The notes under the pieces were generated by a model, which did no database searches, was not told where the DNA came from, and was given only the letters and a program-made list of their open reading frames with translations. The position numbers were made by a program, and so were the translations under genes. Shown here in pieces: positions 49,873-60,246 of a stretch of 64,000 nucleotides of DNA. Origin of the DNA: Ciona intestinalis. Lineage: Eukaryota > Chordata > Ascidiacea > Phlebobranchia > Cionidae. The stretch's first letter is position 1; each line of letters opens with the position of its first letter. The stretch is from assembly GCF_000224145.3 (NCBI RefSeq), contig NC_020176.2, forward strand, positions 1,302,693-1,366,692. The letters are read 5' to 3'.

Positions 49873-51780
49873 TTACTTTGATGACGTTCCGCAAGTGTTT
49901 GAAACCTTCGTTACGTCACAACGTTTACCATACACGTTTATCGGCTTCGAAGTCGAACCACCGATGTATTTACGACCTGCGATAATCGTTGCATTAGGAC
50001 TAGACAATTGAAAAATGTTATACTTCATGGTTTTAGACTTAGTAACAATCAACGCCGCAGTGGTTAGGCTCTAACCTAGATGTTACGATTCCAAGGTTCG
50101 TCTCTTCTAACTTGGTGGTCGTATGTGTTTATAAAATTCACATGGAATGTCGTTGTCGCAACAAATACGTTACATTTATATATATTAAAATAACGTCACT
50201 TACCTAATCCATCTCTGCGGAGTTTGTCCAAAAATGCAACTGTGACAAAACAATGGGTTACAAGATATTACGTCACTTTATAACGTCATACTTACACTTC
50301 GCGTCATTCTTGAAAAACTTTGAACCAAGAACACTCCCGAGAGCCAATTTTCCAACCCCACTGTTGTTGGAATCGCCGTCTGTAATGTAAGTTAGGGAAA
50401 ATGTTGTTTTGTTTACAGAAGTGTGAATTTGACTCTTAGTTTATTTTAATTGTCTTGCGACAACCCACATCTGTTTAGAGCGGTCGCTCCTTGGGCCAAA
50501 ATATTTCGATGCTCGATTTTGCTACCTTGTAGCAGACGTGTGTTTCGTTGTGCAAACACTTTACGCCAATTGCTCGTCAGTGGTTAATTACTAATTTGCC
50601 GTCACAATTGTACGCCATAAAAAACAGCTATCGCAAAACAAATATGACAACTTGCGGGCACGAGGTGTGCGAAATAAGGCAAAATGTTCTGAGATAGAAT
50701 TTGTCGATAAATAAAGGAAATTTAAATTCATATTTTAAACCCTAAACATTTTGATCGAATTTGTGTTAGATACTGACCTGCTATCAAAGAAGCAATCGCC
50801 AAATTTTGATCAATTTGAGAGTTTCCTAACAATCCGAGAAGACCAAATGTTTTGTCATTATTAGTGGGTTGAGGGTTGCGACCGGTTGTTGGTGACTTAG
50901 TGGGTTGATGACCAAACGATAATGTGTATTCTGTGGTAAGTATAATTATTAGTGTGGTGAACATATTCCATTCACCTGGATATATAATTATACGATAACG
51001 TTGTTTTATTTATCTATCTATAGCAAAAAGATCGTCAGAAAATTAAAAAAAAACTACCACGCAGTTTACATTTGATATATTTTTACGATTATGTTTTGAA
51101 TCTTCAGTTTTTAAAAGCAAATAAATTGTCTATGTTATGACAGTTCGAGTTTTAGTTTCAAGTTTGAATAGTTTTTACGTTACAATCACACTAATTATAA
51201 CATACGTAGATTGACATATAGTAGGATGGGGGGAGATGGGACACCTTTTCATTCTATTTTCTCGTCCCATTTAGTAGTAAACAAAGAAAATTCGAAGAAT
51301 TATGAAACCGTATCTTCACGACTCCCATAGACCATTGTTAATTGTTTAAACCACAATCAGGATATTTAGATATTCTGTGCTAAAAGTGTCCCATCTTCCC
51401 CATCATACTATATATTTTTATTTGGTCTTTTGATTACAGTAGCAAAAGTCATATTTAATTAATAGAGTATGAAGATAAATTAATTAAACACAATTACCTT
51501 TTCTAAAACACTTCATGCTTCCGAACGCTTTAGTGTCGTAACAACAGCCCCTGTGTGACGTAATTGATTTCAATTTGTCAGTATCATTACGCAAAACAAA
51601 ATAGAACGTCATTAATTATGACGTAATCACTTACCTTGTCTGACATTCTGATTGCCCGATGTTGGTGGGCCCACATCTCCTTCGAGTCATTGTCGAAACT
51701 TTGCATGATTTCTTTGGTGCTGCAGTTGCCACTGCTGCGCATGCGCACAAGATTACTACCACACATCGAAATGACGTCAT
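49873..51780 (-). CDS. Secreted trefoil-domain protein with novel C-terminal extension
   Basis: Six exons: 51635-51780, 51498-51550, 50778-50930, 50296-50379, 50204-50239, 49873-49976. All phases agree, giving 191 residues. The start MTSFRCVVVILCACAAVATA gives a clean signal peptide ending near residue 21; an upstream in-frame extension would bury it. Residues 26-63 are a P (trefoil) domain with Cys at 26, 36, 46, 51, 52 and 63, exactly the C-x9-C-x9-C-x4-CC-x10-C spacing, and with RRRCG and GCCYD at the usual places. Trefoil factors are protease-resistant secreted mucosal proteins. The rest is not a known module: a Pro/Thr/Asn-rich linker, a Leu/Gly-rich segment (FGLLGLLGNSQI), and a C terminus with two Cys (KRCDVTK, SNTCG). 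Exons 3-6 alone could be read as a separate secreted peptide starting MFTTLIIILTT, but an acceptor in phase with exon 2 makes one gene more likely. Confidence 0.75.
50052..50131 (+). repeat. SINE 5'-head fragment
   Basis: tRNA-like head gccgcagtggttaggctcta followed by a B-box-like ttccaaggttcg and gtggtcgtatgtg. It lies in the last intron of the trefoil gene, antisense to it. Confidence 0.55.
50649..50692 (+). repeat. SINE tail fragment
   Basis: Short match to the SINE tail: cttgcgggcacgaggtgtgc followed by gaaataaggc. It lies in the trefoil-gene intron between exons 3 and 4. Confidence 0.4.
51217..51413. mobile_element. Palindromic MITE, copy d
   Basis: Same family and length as copy a: tatagtaggatggggggaga on the left, gtgtcccatcttccccatca on the right. 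It sits in the trefoil-gene intron between exons 2 and 3. Confidence 0.75.
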
Positions 51781-52449
51781 TATGTTGCTGTTGACTTGTC
51801 TACGAAGAATGAAACATATCTCAGACCTGGCGCTCTGTCTTATATATATACCAACCAAGGGCTGATTTATTATGTGGACTGTAAAAATTAACGACCTACC
51901 CCGTAATTTGAATCATTCCGCCCCTGAGCTATATGTAGGCAAACTTACAACAAACGTGTGGTTTGAAGGTAGAGGTCAACAGGTCGTTTATCACTCTTTA
52001 ACGGCTGTTAACTTACACGTAAACCTCGGACAAATTGTCTTTGTTTTAGAAAGATCTAAACTGGTTTTGCCTGTGTGAATTACAGTGCTTAGAGTACTGG
52101 AGCGGTTTGTTTGGTCATAATTAGCATTGTTCACCTGACCTTTAAACTGTGAGAAAAAAAATTGCGTCACAGCTAGTCAATCGCACTAATTTTTGTGACC
52201 AGATTTAAATGTTTTCCTCATAATTTGTCATCCGTACACGGGAATTTCAGATTATAACTCAGGAATTCTCAGTAATATTTAAATCATATGCCTAAATGTT
52301 GCCTTAGAAGTTTAGAACCAGGTATACGACATCTGTATAACAAAGCCCAGCATAATATTTGCGTTGATAACGAACCTCTAATTTCAGATCGAACTTCTTG
52401 TCATGCACGTGATTTTCAGATAAATGGATGGAGTTTATTTATACTCGCG

Positions 52450-52527
52450 TGGCAGGAGAACGACAGTCGTCAAAACACAGGTGTTCTATTGTATACACCT
52501 CGCGGGTTCGCTTATGAGTTACGACAT
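52450..52527 (-). repeat. SINE 3'-end fragment, reverse
   Basis: Reads as the complement of the SINE tail: ggagaacgacagtcgtcaaa, acacaggtgttctattgtat, acacctcgcgggttcgctta, tgagttac. Confidence 0.65.
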
Positions 52528-52609
52528 ATTTTTTATCGTATGGCTTATAGTTTAGACCAGGGTCCGTTTAGACAAAACAAATAGGGTAGTAGGGGCTACT
52601 AGGTTGGAG

Positions 52610-53056
52610 CAGAGCCATAGAAATACCGAGTAGTCCAACCCATTGTTACGTAAATCACAATTTGAACGGCAATTTGGGTCCAAAATAACACAGTAGGTAT
52701 AGGGAAAATGTATGTTTTCGGTAAATTACAGAAAAACTTGAGCCTAAAAACAAATTTAAAGGTTGAAAAATGTAAAAAACATGTGTTATTTGTTTTCTGT
52801 GTCAAAAAAAGTCAAAAATTAGAATTAGAAGCGGTTGATTTGCGACATTTTAGTCATTTAAAGCGGTTAAATTTATACATTTTTTCTAAAAAATGTTTGG
52901 TAAGGTAAATAGAAGCTGTTTTACACCTTCCCACAATAGGAAAACACAAACAAAACTTAACAAGTTCGTTTAAACCCATTGTCAAAGTCACCACTTTTGC
53001 TCTATTTTGGACACACATAGACGGCAGTTGGACTACTCGGTGTTTATACGACTCTG
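52610..53056. mobile_element. 447-bp hAT-like MITE with perfect 8-bp target duplication
   Basis: Left end cagagccatagaaatacc, right end ggtgtttatacgactctg; the next inward block is complementary on both sides (cgagtagtccaa / ttggactactcg). The direct repeat ggttggag flanks it exactly at 52602-52609 and 53057-53064. CAGAG-type ends and an 8-bp duplication are the hallmarks of hAT elements. There is no coding capacity. The same two ends make up the tiny element at 59735-59768. Confidence 0.85.
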
Positions 53057-53404
53057 GGTTGGAGCAGTTGTCGTACAGAGTCTTACCCGAGAGTACATGC
53101 AGAGCTCATTTTTACAGAACTCGTATTTACGGAATTCATTTTTGCTTGTGTTGTGGTTTAAACCAATCTTATCGCACCATTACGGAAACCTTTTTGTTAC
53201 CACTCCCCATTGGATAAACAAATCTTTTACTATTTCTATAGGCATAGAAACGGCCGGTTTCGCTGTAGCGTGGAATGTAACAATTTTGTTGTTTACAGTT
53301 CGAAATTAGAAATTTCCGTGATTTTGTTGCAATTTTCCGATTCAAATTCGTTTTGTTTTGAATTCAGAACGTTTTAACAATCTGTCAAACGTTCTTACGA
53401 AGCC

Positions 53405-56400
53405 ATGAGTTTCAGTAAGACTCCCCAAACGCCAGAAGCAAGGGAACGGTGGGTATAACGATTTATTTTTAGACGGTCACTTAAAACTTACTTCGTTTTC
53501 TAAAAATAGGTGTGTTCTGTATAATATTGGCGTTAATTTGTTACTGTGACGTTGTTGTTTTGCAACTGTATACTACTGTGTACAAATAATGGTAAGAAAA
53601 ATAAGTTGTATGTGGCAATTTTAGTTTACATTTTAGGGATATGGTTTGCAAAAAGATTCAGTGTAAATTTCGAAAGAATGTATTGACACATGTGGTAATG
53701 TGCGCTTGTTTTTTATGTAATGTTATTGTATTGCAATGTTTTATATATACCTGTTTTTATGCAATGTTTTTATTTGAAGATAACAAAAACGTATGTTATG
53801 GTTTTAAGATTATTTGTTATCATTAGAATAGTTCTAGTTATATGAATGCAATATTTAGGAATAATTTAATTAGAATAAAGGTAAGCAATAGTTCTTTGGG
53901 GTTAGGGGTTATCTGACGGAGTTTTTTTTTCATTATTTATTTAAAAATAAATATCACTTTTGGAGGGAATACACAATAAATGCAAACTTTTTTACAAAAA
54001 GTAAAATCAATTAATAACATATTCTTTGTTCACCCAGAGAAGCACAATCAAAGTTTATTGAAGAAGCTGTACAAAAAGTTCAAAAGTACTTTGGATTGAT
54101 GTGTAATGAAATTGGGGGGATTTGCAGAAAGAATGGACGACTAAGGGATAAATATGATGACTTTGCAAAAGTGGGTTGTGTTTTTTTCATATACCTCTTC
54201 AATGCTGTGGAAATTTTGGAGAAGTGTCACTTATATCAATAGACTTTTTTAGTTGCTAATTTTTTTAACATTTATGTGTCATCGTATAAACTTGCATTTT
54301 TATAACATTTTTATTCGACTAGACATGCATGGAATATGCGAACGTTGAACAAGGTCCATTAAAAACCAAACTTACCAATTTCTCTGAAAATATTTCTGCA
54401 ATCCAAGATTATCGGCAAGCGCAGGTGAGTGGTTGTTTTTTAAACTATTTTAAACAAACACCAAAGGCTATTAGGCTAACAAAGTTTTTTACTTGTTTTT
54501 TTTGACCTGATTTTGATTTGTTTATTTTTTATGTTTGATAGGTTAAGTTATATTTTGTAAGTAGGTTTATGTTTGTAAAAAATAAACACACTTATCAGCC
54601 TGTAAGATGCAAGTAACCTTTGTAGTTGTAGTTGTAGTAGATTGTAGATATGTTTGAAAACTCTGTTTAACATTAATTTTTATACTTGGCCTAATAACAC
54701 TTAAAGTTGCATAGAACTTCTTACAAAGTTAAAATACGAAATTCCTATTCTCTAGATTGAAAGAATTGAAGGCAAAGTTTTGACCCCACTTACTACTTAT
54801 GGGAGGGAATGTAAACACACACAGGTATCTGTGCTTATAAATACTTTCTGCAATATAGATGGTTATTTACTTTTATCAAACTAAATTAGGATAAATAATT
54901 AAACATTGAATCGTATATTTTTATTGAATAATTTAGTGAGGAAAATTTAGACATTTACCTTTAACAGAATTGAAGATAATATAAGGAAATTATATTTGTT
55001 TAATTGTTTAATATTTGTAAATGTACTTTACTATGTTTTAATTTATTTCATGACTGTGGTCATGTGTCTCAAGCAAAAAGGAAAATTGTCCATATTTAAA
55101 CCTATTGTCCTCTTTCACCTCATATTACTTTAACATGTAAATTTACAGAACGACTTGAACACATCGTTTAAAGCAAGAAACCGTGAGTTGAAACAGCACC
55201 AACAAGTGGAGGCGTTAAGAAATAAATCTCCTCATGACCGGCACACCATCGTAAGATTTCTATGTTTAAAATGAAAAATTATAACACCCAAACGAGGTTG
55301 ATAAAAATATTATATACATATAATAATATTATATACATATAATATTTTTATGCTGCTGATAATCCAAGGACATGTTATTTAATAATATGTAATAAAATTG
55401 AAAAAAAAAACACTGCAGAGTCTGTCACAGACCCATCAGTATAATGTATAGTGATTTTTTGAAAAAAATCTTTGTTTTCTGTGTTTTTAAAACTGGCTAT
55501 TTATAGGATTTTATTTTACGTTATATGATATTTATAGACTCAAGCAGAAGCAGAGCTACAGCGCCGCACAGTGGACGTTGCACGAACAACACAAACTCTT
55601 GCTAATACCATCGATAAATTTGAAACGAAGAAAATTCAAGATTTAAAGGTTGGTCGGGTGACTTGGTCATGTTAGTTTAAAAATACCTACTTACAAGTTT
55701 TGTTTAAAATATACAGGGCTATTCGAATTATGATAAGTGATAAAATAATTATGAATTATAATTTATTTATTCTCACTTGGCAGGGCAACACAGTCATTAT
55801 AACACAGATGTCTTGTTTCATAGACCTTTTTACAACATATCCACTTTTGGACGATTGTTTTTTTTTAATTTGAACAACTCATAACATAAGGAAGGAAACG
55901 CTGTGTACAACTGGCATTAATGGCCTGCCACAAAGATACTAATATACAACATTAGGACTAAACAAAGATTTGTTTGGATTTTGAGCCTAATCAGCATCAT
56001 GATTATGTGACTTACAATATCAAGTGATTTGCATTAAAGAATGTTTTTGGTTTAAGAAAAATTTAACTTACTTTTATTTTTTTAGAAAATATTTTCTGAG
56101 TTTGTTAAAGTTGAAATGCTGTTTCATGCCAAAGCACTAGAGTTATACACCAACACATACAATGCATTGCAAACCATTGATGAGGAAGAACATATAGAGG
56201 TTTCTACTTTAGTTTACAATCTCCTTATGAATACATTTAATCTCAACAATAATCAATAACAGCTGTTCGATAATTTATGACATTTAGAATGATTTGTCAG
56301 GACTTCATTGTGAATTGCTTATATTTCAGTTATCTTAATTTACATAGTTTATTAAATTTCAGATTATTATCCTGAAGTCAAGTTGTTTTTTTTAAGGTGC

Positions 56401-57766
56401 AAATTTGTATATGCCAACTGAAGTCATATTAAAAAAAGGTTAAATACCTCTATTAAATATTTGGTTCAAAATACCCACACCATAATAATGTACAACACAC
56501 ATTTGATATTGCAAACCATACATATGCAACATAACGTATGTATATTACGTATACATGCAATGGAGTAGCTTATGTAACTGGTAAGTTGGTGACATTGCAT
56601 CAGTGAAACAGGTAATAACATGGGATATAATTCAAATAGCCTATGCTATGAAACCACAACACACATAATAACCACATGTTATAAATATTAATGTTTATTT
56701 TCTTTGCACCAGATGTTTCGCAACAATTTGAGACCTGCTACTGCAATGAATGAGCGGTTAGATATTGCGCAATCTATTAATCCTGGTGCGAATGATAAGA
56801 ACCGACCAGTGACAACCATGGAAAGAACCAGACTGACATTTCAAGATTCAAATCGACACGAAAGGTTTCCTTAGATAACAGTAGAATTACTTCATACATT
56901 TTGTTTAGTTTTTATATATCAGTAAGCATTTAATTTATACAAATATAAAATATTAGGCATTTGAAAGCGGTTTTAAAGTTTGTTGACACCTCCCAGTAGT
57001 TTTTATAAAGGAAAACATTCAAAACAATATAAAATGTTATAGAAGTTGTGAGTTTATTGTTGCACTGCTATTTTTGCTTGGTTGCTATTTTATATAGGTA
57101 AAGTACTACAGCTAGGTATCCCATGGGTTGGGGACATGATATTTTTGGTTAAAATTTAGGTCGGATTTCACCCATTAGCCCAACACCCAGACCGCTTATC
57201 AGGCTTGTGTATGTCGTTATACGAATAATGTCACTTGTATGAGCTGTCCTGCTGTTTTAATGCCATAAAATTTGGTTGCTTACATAAATTTTTAAATGTT
57301 ATCTTTATTTAACAGAGAGCAAGGGAGGAGTGAGGAGGAGGAGGAGGAGGAAAGTGAAGAGGAGGAGGAATATGACTCGGAGGAAAATGATGATGATGAT
57401 TATGAAGATGAAGAGGTTGGTATCCAACGTTGCTTTTAACAAAAACAATGTTTGTAAATTGAATGAATGTAACTTTATTATCCTTGCTAACTGGGAAACA
57501 ACATTTGGTATAACACAGGTTTTGTATTATATGCATTTCTGCTTATGAATAAGATCATATGTAACTTTGTGGGTAACTGATTTTTCATTAATTTTAATCT
57601 GACAGTTAGGGCAACCTATAAGGACCATTGGGTTCAAGCAAGAACCAGTAAATGTCTTGCCCCAAACTTTTTATTAATGTATTAAGTCAAAGATCTGTTT
57701 GTTTAGGATGAAGTGGAAGAATTGAAAACTCCCCAGCCACGCCGTGTTCGTACAAAACCGTGGTAG
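53405..57766 (+). CDS. CIBAR1: CIBAR1/FAM92, BAR-domain ciliary basal-body protein
   Basis: Ten exons: 53405-53448, 54038-54170, 54323-54424, 54756-54824, 55149-55250, 55538-55648, 56086-56199, 56713-56864, 57316-57415, 57707-57766. All phases agree, giving 328 residues. The BAR-like domain spans about residues 15-235 and follows vertebrate FAM92A closely: RKNGRLRDKYDDFAK, SAIQDYRQAQIERIEGKV, KARNRELKQHQQVEALRNK, DRHTITQAEAELQR, KIFSEFVKVEMLFHAKALEL, IDEEEHIEMFRNNL and ERLDIAQS. After it comes a strongly acidic run of Glu then Asp (about 280-312) and a basic end RRVRTKPW. FAM92 proteins bind curved membranes and, with CBY1, act at the basal body and transition zone in ciliogenesis. Exon 9 is almost pure GAG/GAA and GAT repeat and may vary in length between individuals. 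Confidence 0.93.
57598..57664 (-). repeat. SINE fragment in CIBAR1 intron 9
   Basis: Short reverse match to the middle of the SINE: ttagggcaacctataaggac, cattgggttcaagcaag and atgtcttgcccca, as in the full copy at 21381-21646. Confidence 0.5.
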
Positions 57767-57972
57767 AACCAGAGTTTTATGTATATTGTATACACAGTTT
57801 TTTTTATTAAATGTAGTCACCACAGTCTTTACTATAAATAGTTTTCTAGAATTAAGTTCGAGCCCAAGCAACCTGTTGTACTTAGCACTGTTTCATATAA
57901 TCATGGTTTTGTATTTTAATTAATTGCAACCTGTAGTTCATATAATGTATTAAGTGTTTTTGTAATGTGCAA

Positions 57973-57978
57973 AATAAA
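57973..57978 (+). terminator. Polyadenylation signal for CIBAR1
   Basis: AATAAA about 205 bp after the CIBAR1 stop, followed by a T/G-rich stretch. Well placed. Confidence 0.6.
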
Positions 57979-58170
57979 ATATTCTATAATGTTCTGTTTT
58001 ATTGTTTCTTTACGTTCCTCTCACGTCATGTCTTGACATATTTGTCTTAGATATTACGACACGTGGGTGATTTGCTTCAGGTCAATTTTACAAAATTTCC
58101 TAAAAGTTAAACTTGAACCTTGTTAGAGTAATAGGAGATATAAGTTTGAAGTTACAAATTATATTTGCAG

Positions 58171-59319
58171 CTTCATAGAAATCACGTTAAGAAACTTAAC
58201 AATTTGGACGCCATTTTTGTTTGGGAATTTGGCAAGAAAGGTAGGTACTTTATCTTCTGTCCAAGAAAGAAACTAGCCCAGCCGGTTAATTTTGGTATGT
58301 ACAAGCTAGCAGAATCATATTAACCCGCGCCGTGGCAAAGTGGTTAGCGCGTCTTCCCCCAACACGAAGGTAGAGAGCTCGATGCTGCCACCACTGTGGC
58401 CGTATGTGTCTTTAGCAAAACATTAATGGCAATTGATCCAACCCAGTGGTCACTCATAGGTTGTCTAAACTTCAAGTTGTCAGCAATACAAAAAGTATTC
58501 CCTCACAAAGTTACATACGTGGTAACTCGTAAGCGGGCACGAGGGGCATGAAAAAGAGCACTAGAATTATATTTTGGATATAGCATATTGTTTTGTGGAA
58601 AAAGATAAAACACCTTATATATATATATATATAAAGATTCTTTGTTTAGTACCAAATGCGAAGATAAAGGAGAATAAAAACTTCCATCAGCTTACGCCAA
58701 CATACTCTAAGGTTATAATTTATTTAATATATGACGTTTCGATACCCTGGTCGGTTTGTTATGTAACTTTGTGGGTGATTGCGCTTCTCCTCTTGTTTGT
58801 CATCGGACTCCTCGTCCTTACCGAAACCACTGTTGCTGCTGTTGGTTGCTGTCGTAATAATTAGAATCAAAGGCAACAAGATAACATATTGTGGAATAAA
58901 AGATATAAATATTTTGCTTAAATGGCACCGCAGGTCGCTTATTCAAATAGAATCATCGTAACGCAAGGTTACTTAATTATTAATTTTAAAAAAAAACGAT
59001 AAACATAGCGTAATTTGGTTCTTTGAATATAGTAACGAAGACCAGATTAAATAAAACTGTAAATATCTTTTAAAACACGCTACGGGTATAAAAATTACTA
59101 AAGTAAAAGTGTCAAATAAAAGCGTGGCTGCCAAACTCACAAACTCAATAATTTAACCATCCTTATTTAGCTTGGATAAATAAGTTTTTTAATATTTATT
59201 TATTCTTTTGTTTATTCTTTACCGTTTCAGATAAGGCCGACTTCTATTTTGCGGGTTACCACTACGACGACTATTATTTCGACGATTACTACTACGACGA
59301 CTACTATTACGACAATTAA
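58171..59319 (+). CDS. Small membrane protein with Tyr/Asp-rich tail (5' end not found)
   Basis: Three phase-matched exons: 58171-58240, 58650-58853 and 59231-59319 (phases 0-1-1). The first encodes LHRNHVKKLNNLDAIFVWEF and GKK, with no start codon. A small upstream exon (about 58050-58080, ILRHVGDLLQ) would fit in phase, but I could not find an ATG. Exon 2 carries one strong hydrophobic helix (TLWVIALLLLFVIGLLVLTE) and ends in a Cys pair (VGCC). Exon 3 encodes the tail KADFYFAGYHYDDYYFDDYY followed by YDDYYYDN and a TAA stop, about half tyrosine and a third aspartate. A polyadenylation signal AATAAA is 7 bp after the stop at 59326-59331. A SINE sits in the first intron. Family not recognised. 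Clustered Asp-Tyr is the usual substrate context for tyrosine sulfation, if the tail is luminal, and Tyr-rich proteins are substrates for DOPA chemistry; both are speculation. Confidence 0.5.
58324..58562 (+). repeat. tRNA-headed SINE, near full length
   Basis: Head gccgtggcaaagtggttagc, then gtggccgtatgtgtctttag, ggttgtctaaacttcaag, and tail gtggtaactcgtaagcgggc with acgaggggcatgaaa. It lies in the first known intron of the Tyr/Asp-tail gene. Confidence 0.75.
58938..58953 (-). other. Exact copy of the Ciona 16-nt spliced leader, reverse strand
   Basis: On the minus strand these bases read ATTCTATTTGAATAAG, which is the published spliced leader added by trans-splicing to many Ciona mRNAs (sequence recalled, not looked up). 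The following bases are cgacctgcggtgcc, not the GT expected after the leader in a spliced-leader RNA gene. It is therefore more like the 5' end of a trans-spliced mRNA copied back into the genome. It lies in an intron, antisense to the gene. Confidence 0.55.
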
Positions 59320-60246
59320 TGAGAAAATAAACAATACAGAAGTTGCTTGTTATTAAAAATAACATATCATGCATACATATATCTTCCGAGTGGTTGATTG
59401 ATTAGTCTGTATTTCTTTTTACTATATATACCGTAACTGGAACACTTTCAAGCGACGACAAGGTTAACTATAGTGTAAGTTTACAGTACAACACGCGGTC
59501 ACGGAGTTGCATTGAGCTTTTTTACACATATATTCTCATCAATCACTTTATAACAATACGTGCCCATTCATTGATTAGGGCTTGGCTTAGCTTTCTTCAA
59601 ACTCGCAAACTACAAAGTTTTAAAAGTTTTATTATGATTCAGCAAGCATTTAAAATGAGCATCTTTAAGCCTTTTTTTAATTCCTTAACTTTTCTATGAG
59701 CTTTGACATCCGAAGCACAGGCTCGGATCTGTGTCAGAGTCGTATAAACACCTATTTCTATGGCTCTGATCTGTGTCGGTGACATTTTTATACTATTTTT
59801 ATGAAGGTGATGAATTGTTTTTTGTCACGAAAATTTTCTGAGGAAATTTGTTAAGAAATGCAAGAATGGTTTCAGTAAATTAGTTGTACATTTTATAATA
59901 AATGTGAAGATTTGAGTTTACAAATGTGCACGTTGTACATCAAACACGTTGATTAAATAAATAACCACTTCTATCTTTACGCGTTATAAACAGTCCTGTA
60001 TATTTTGTATTTTTTTTTCCTGGAATCATTTTTTTCTTGGAATACCGGTACACCGATGAAACAATAGCTGTAAAAGATCCTTATACATACACTACCATAG
60101 GAAAAACAACAAAGGCCCAGTTTTCTCACTCATACCAAATAAACTGATCATTTCATTACAGGTTTTTAAGCAACGTTAGGATGTAAAAAATAACGTTGCA
60201 AATGTAAAATGGACTTAAACTGTTCCTGAGTCATTAAATCAAAAAC
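59320..60246. other. Intergenic region between the Tyr/Asp-tail gene and SIAH
   Basis: Contains the 34-bp hAT microcopy and, presumably, the SIAH promoter or 5' untranslated exon. No other feature. Confidence 0.6.
59735..59768. mobile_element. 34-bp hAT microcopy: two element ends joined, flanked by 8-bp duplication
   Basis: The element consists of cagagtcgtataaacacc joined to tatttctatggctctg. These are the two terminal ends of the 447-bp element at 52610-53056, in reverse orientation, with the whole interior missing. The flanks are atctgtgt at 59727-59734 and again at 59769-59776, a perfect 8-bp target duplication. Confidence 0.8.

Larger units (their letters stand above)
51781..53404. other. 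Divergent region between the trefoil gene and CIBAR1
   Basis: Should hold both promoters. It also contains a reverse SINE tail (52450-52527) and a 447-bp hAT-like element (52610-53056). The longest open frame, 52288-52584, overlaps the SINE and is not a gene. Confidence 0.6.

Noticed and set aside
50778-50964. Start of a separate secreted peptide (MFTTLIIILTT)
   Set aside because: An acceptor inside this frame, in phase with the trefoil exon 2 donor, explains it better as an internal exon; kept as an alternative in the trefoil entry.
52288-52584. 98-codon plus-strand frame
   Set aside because: A third of it is a reverse SINE tail, so the frame is fortuitous.
57309-57536. His/Pro-rich minus-strand frame
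   Set aside because: It is the antisense of the Glu/Asp codon tract in CIBAR1 exon 9.
58880-58953. Spliced-leader RNA gene
   Set aside because: The leader match is not followed by the GT donor that a functional spliced-leader RNA needs.
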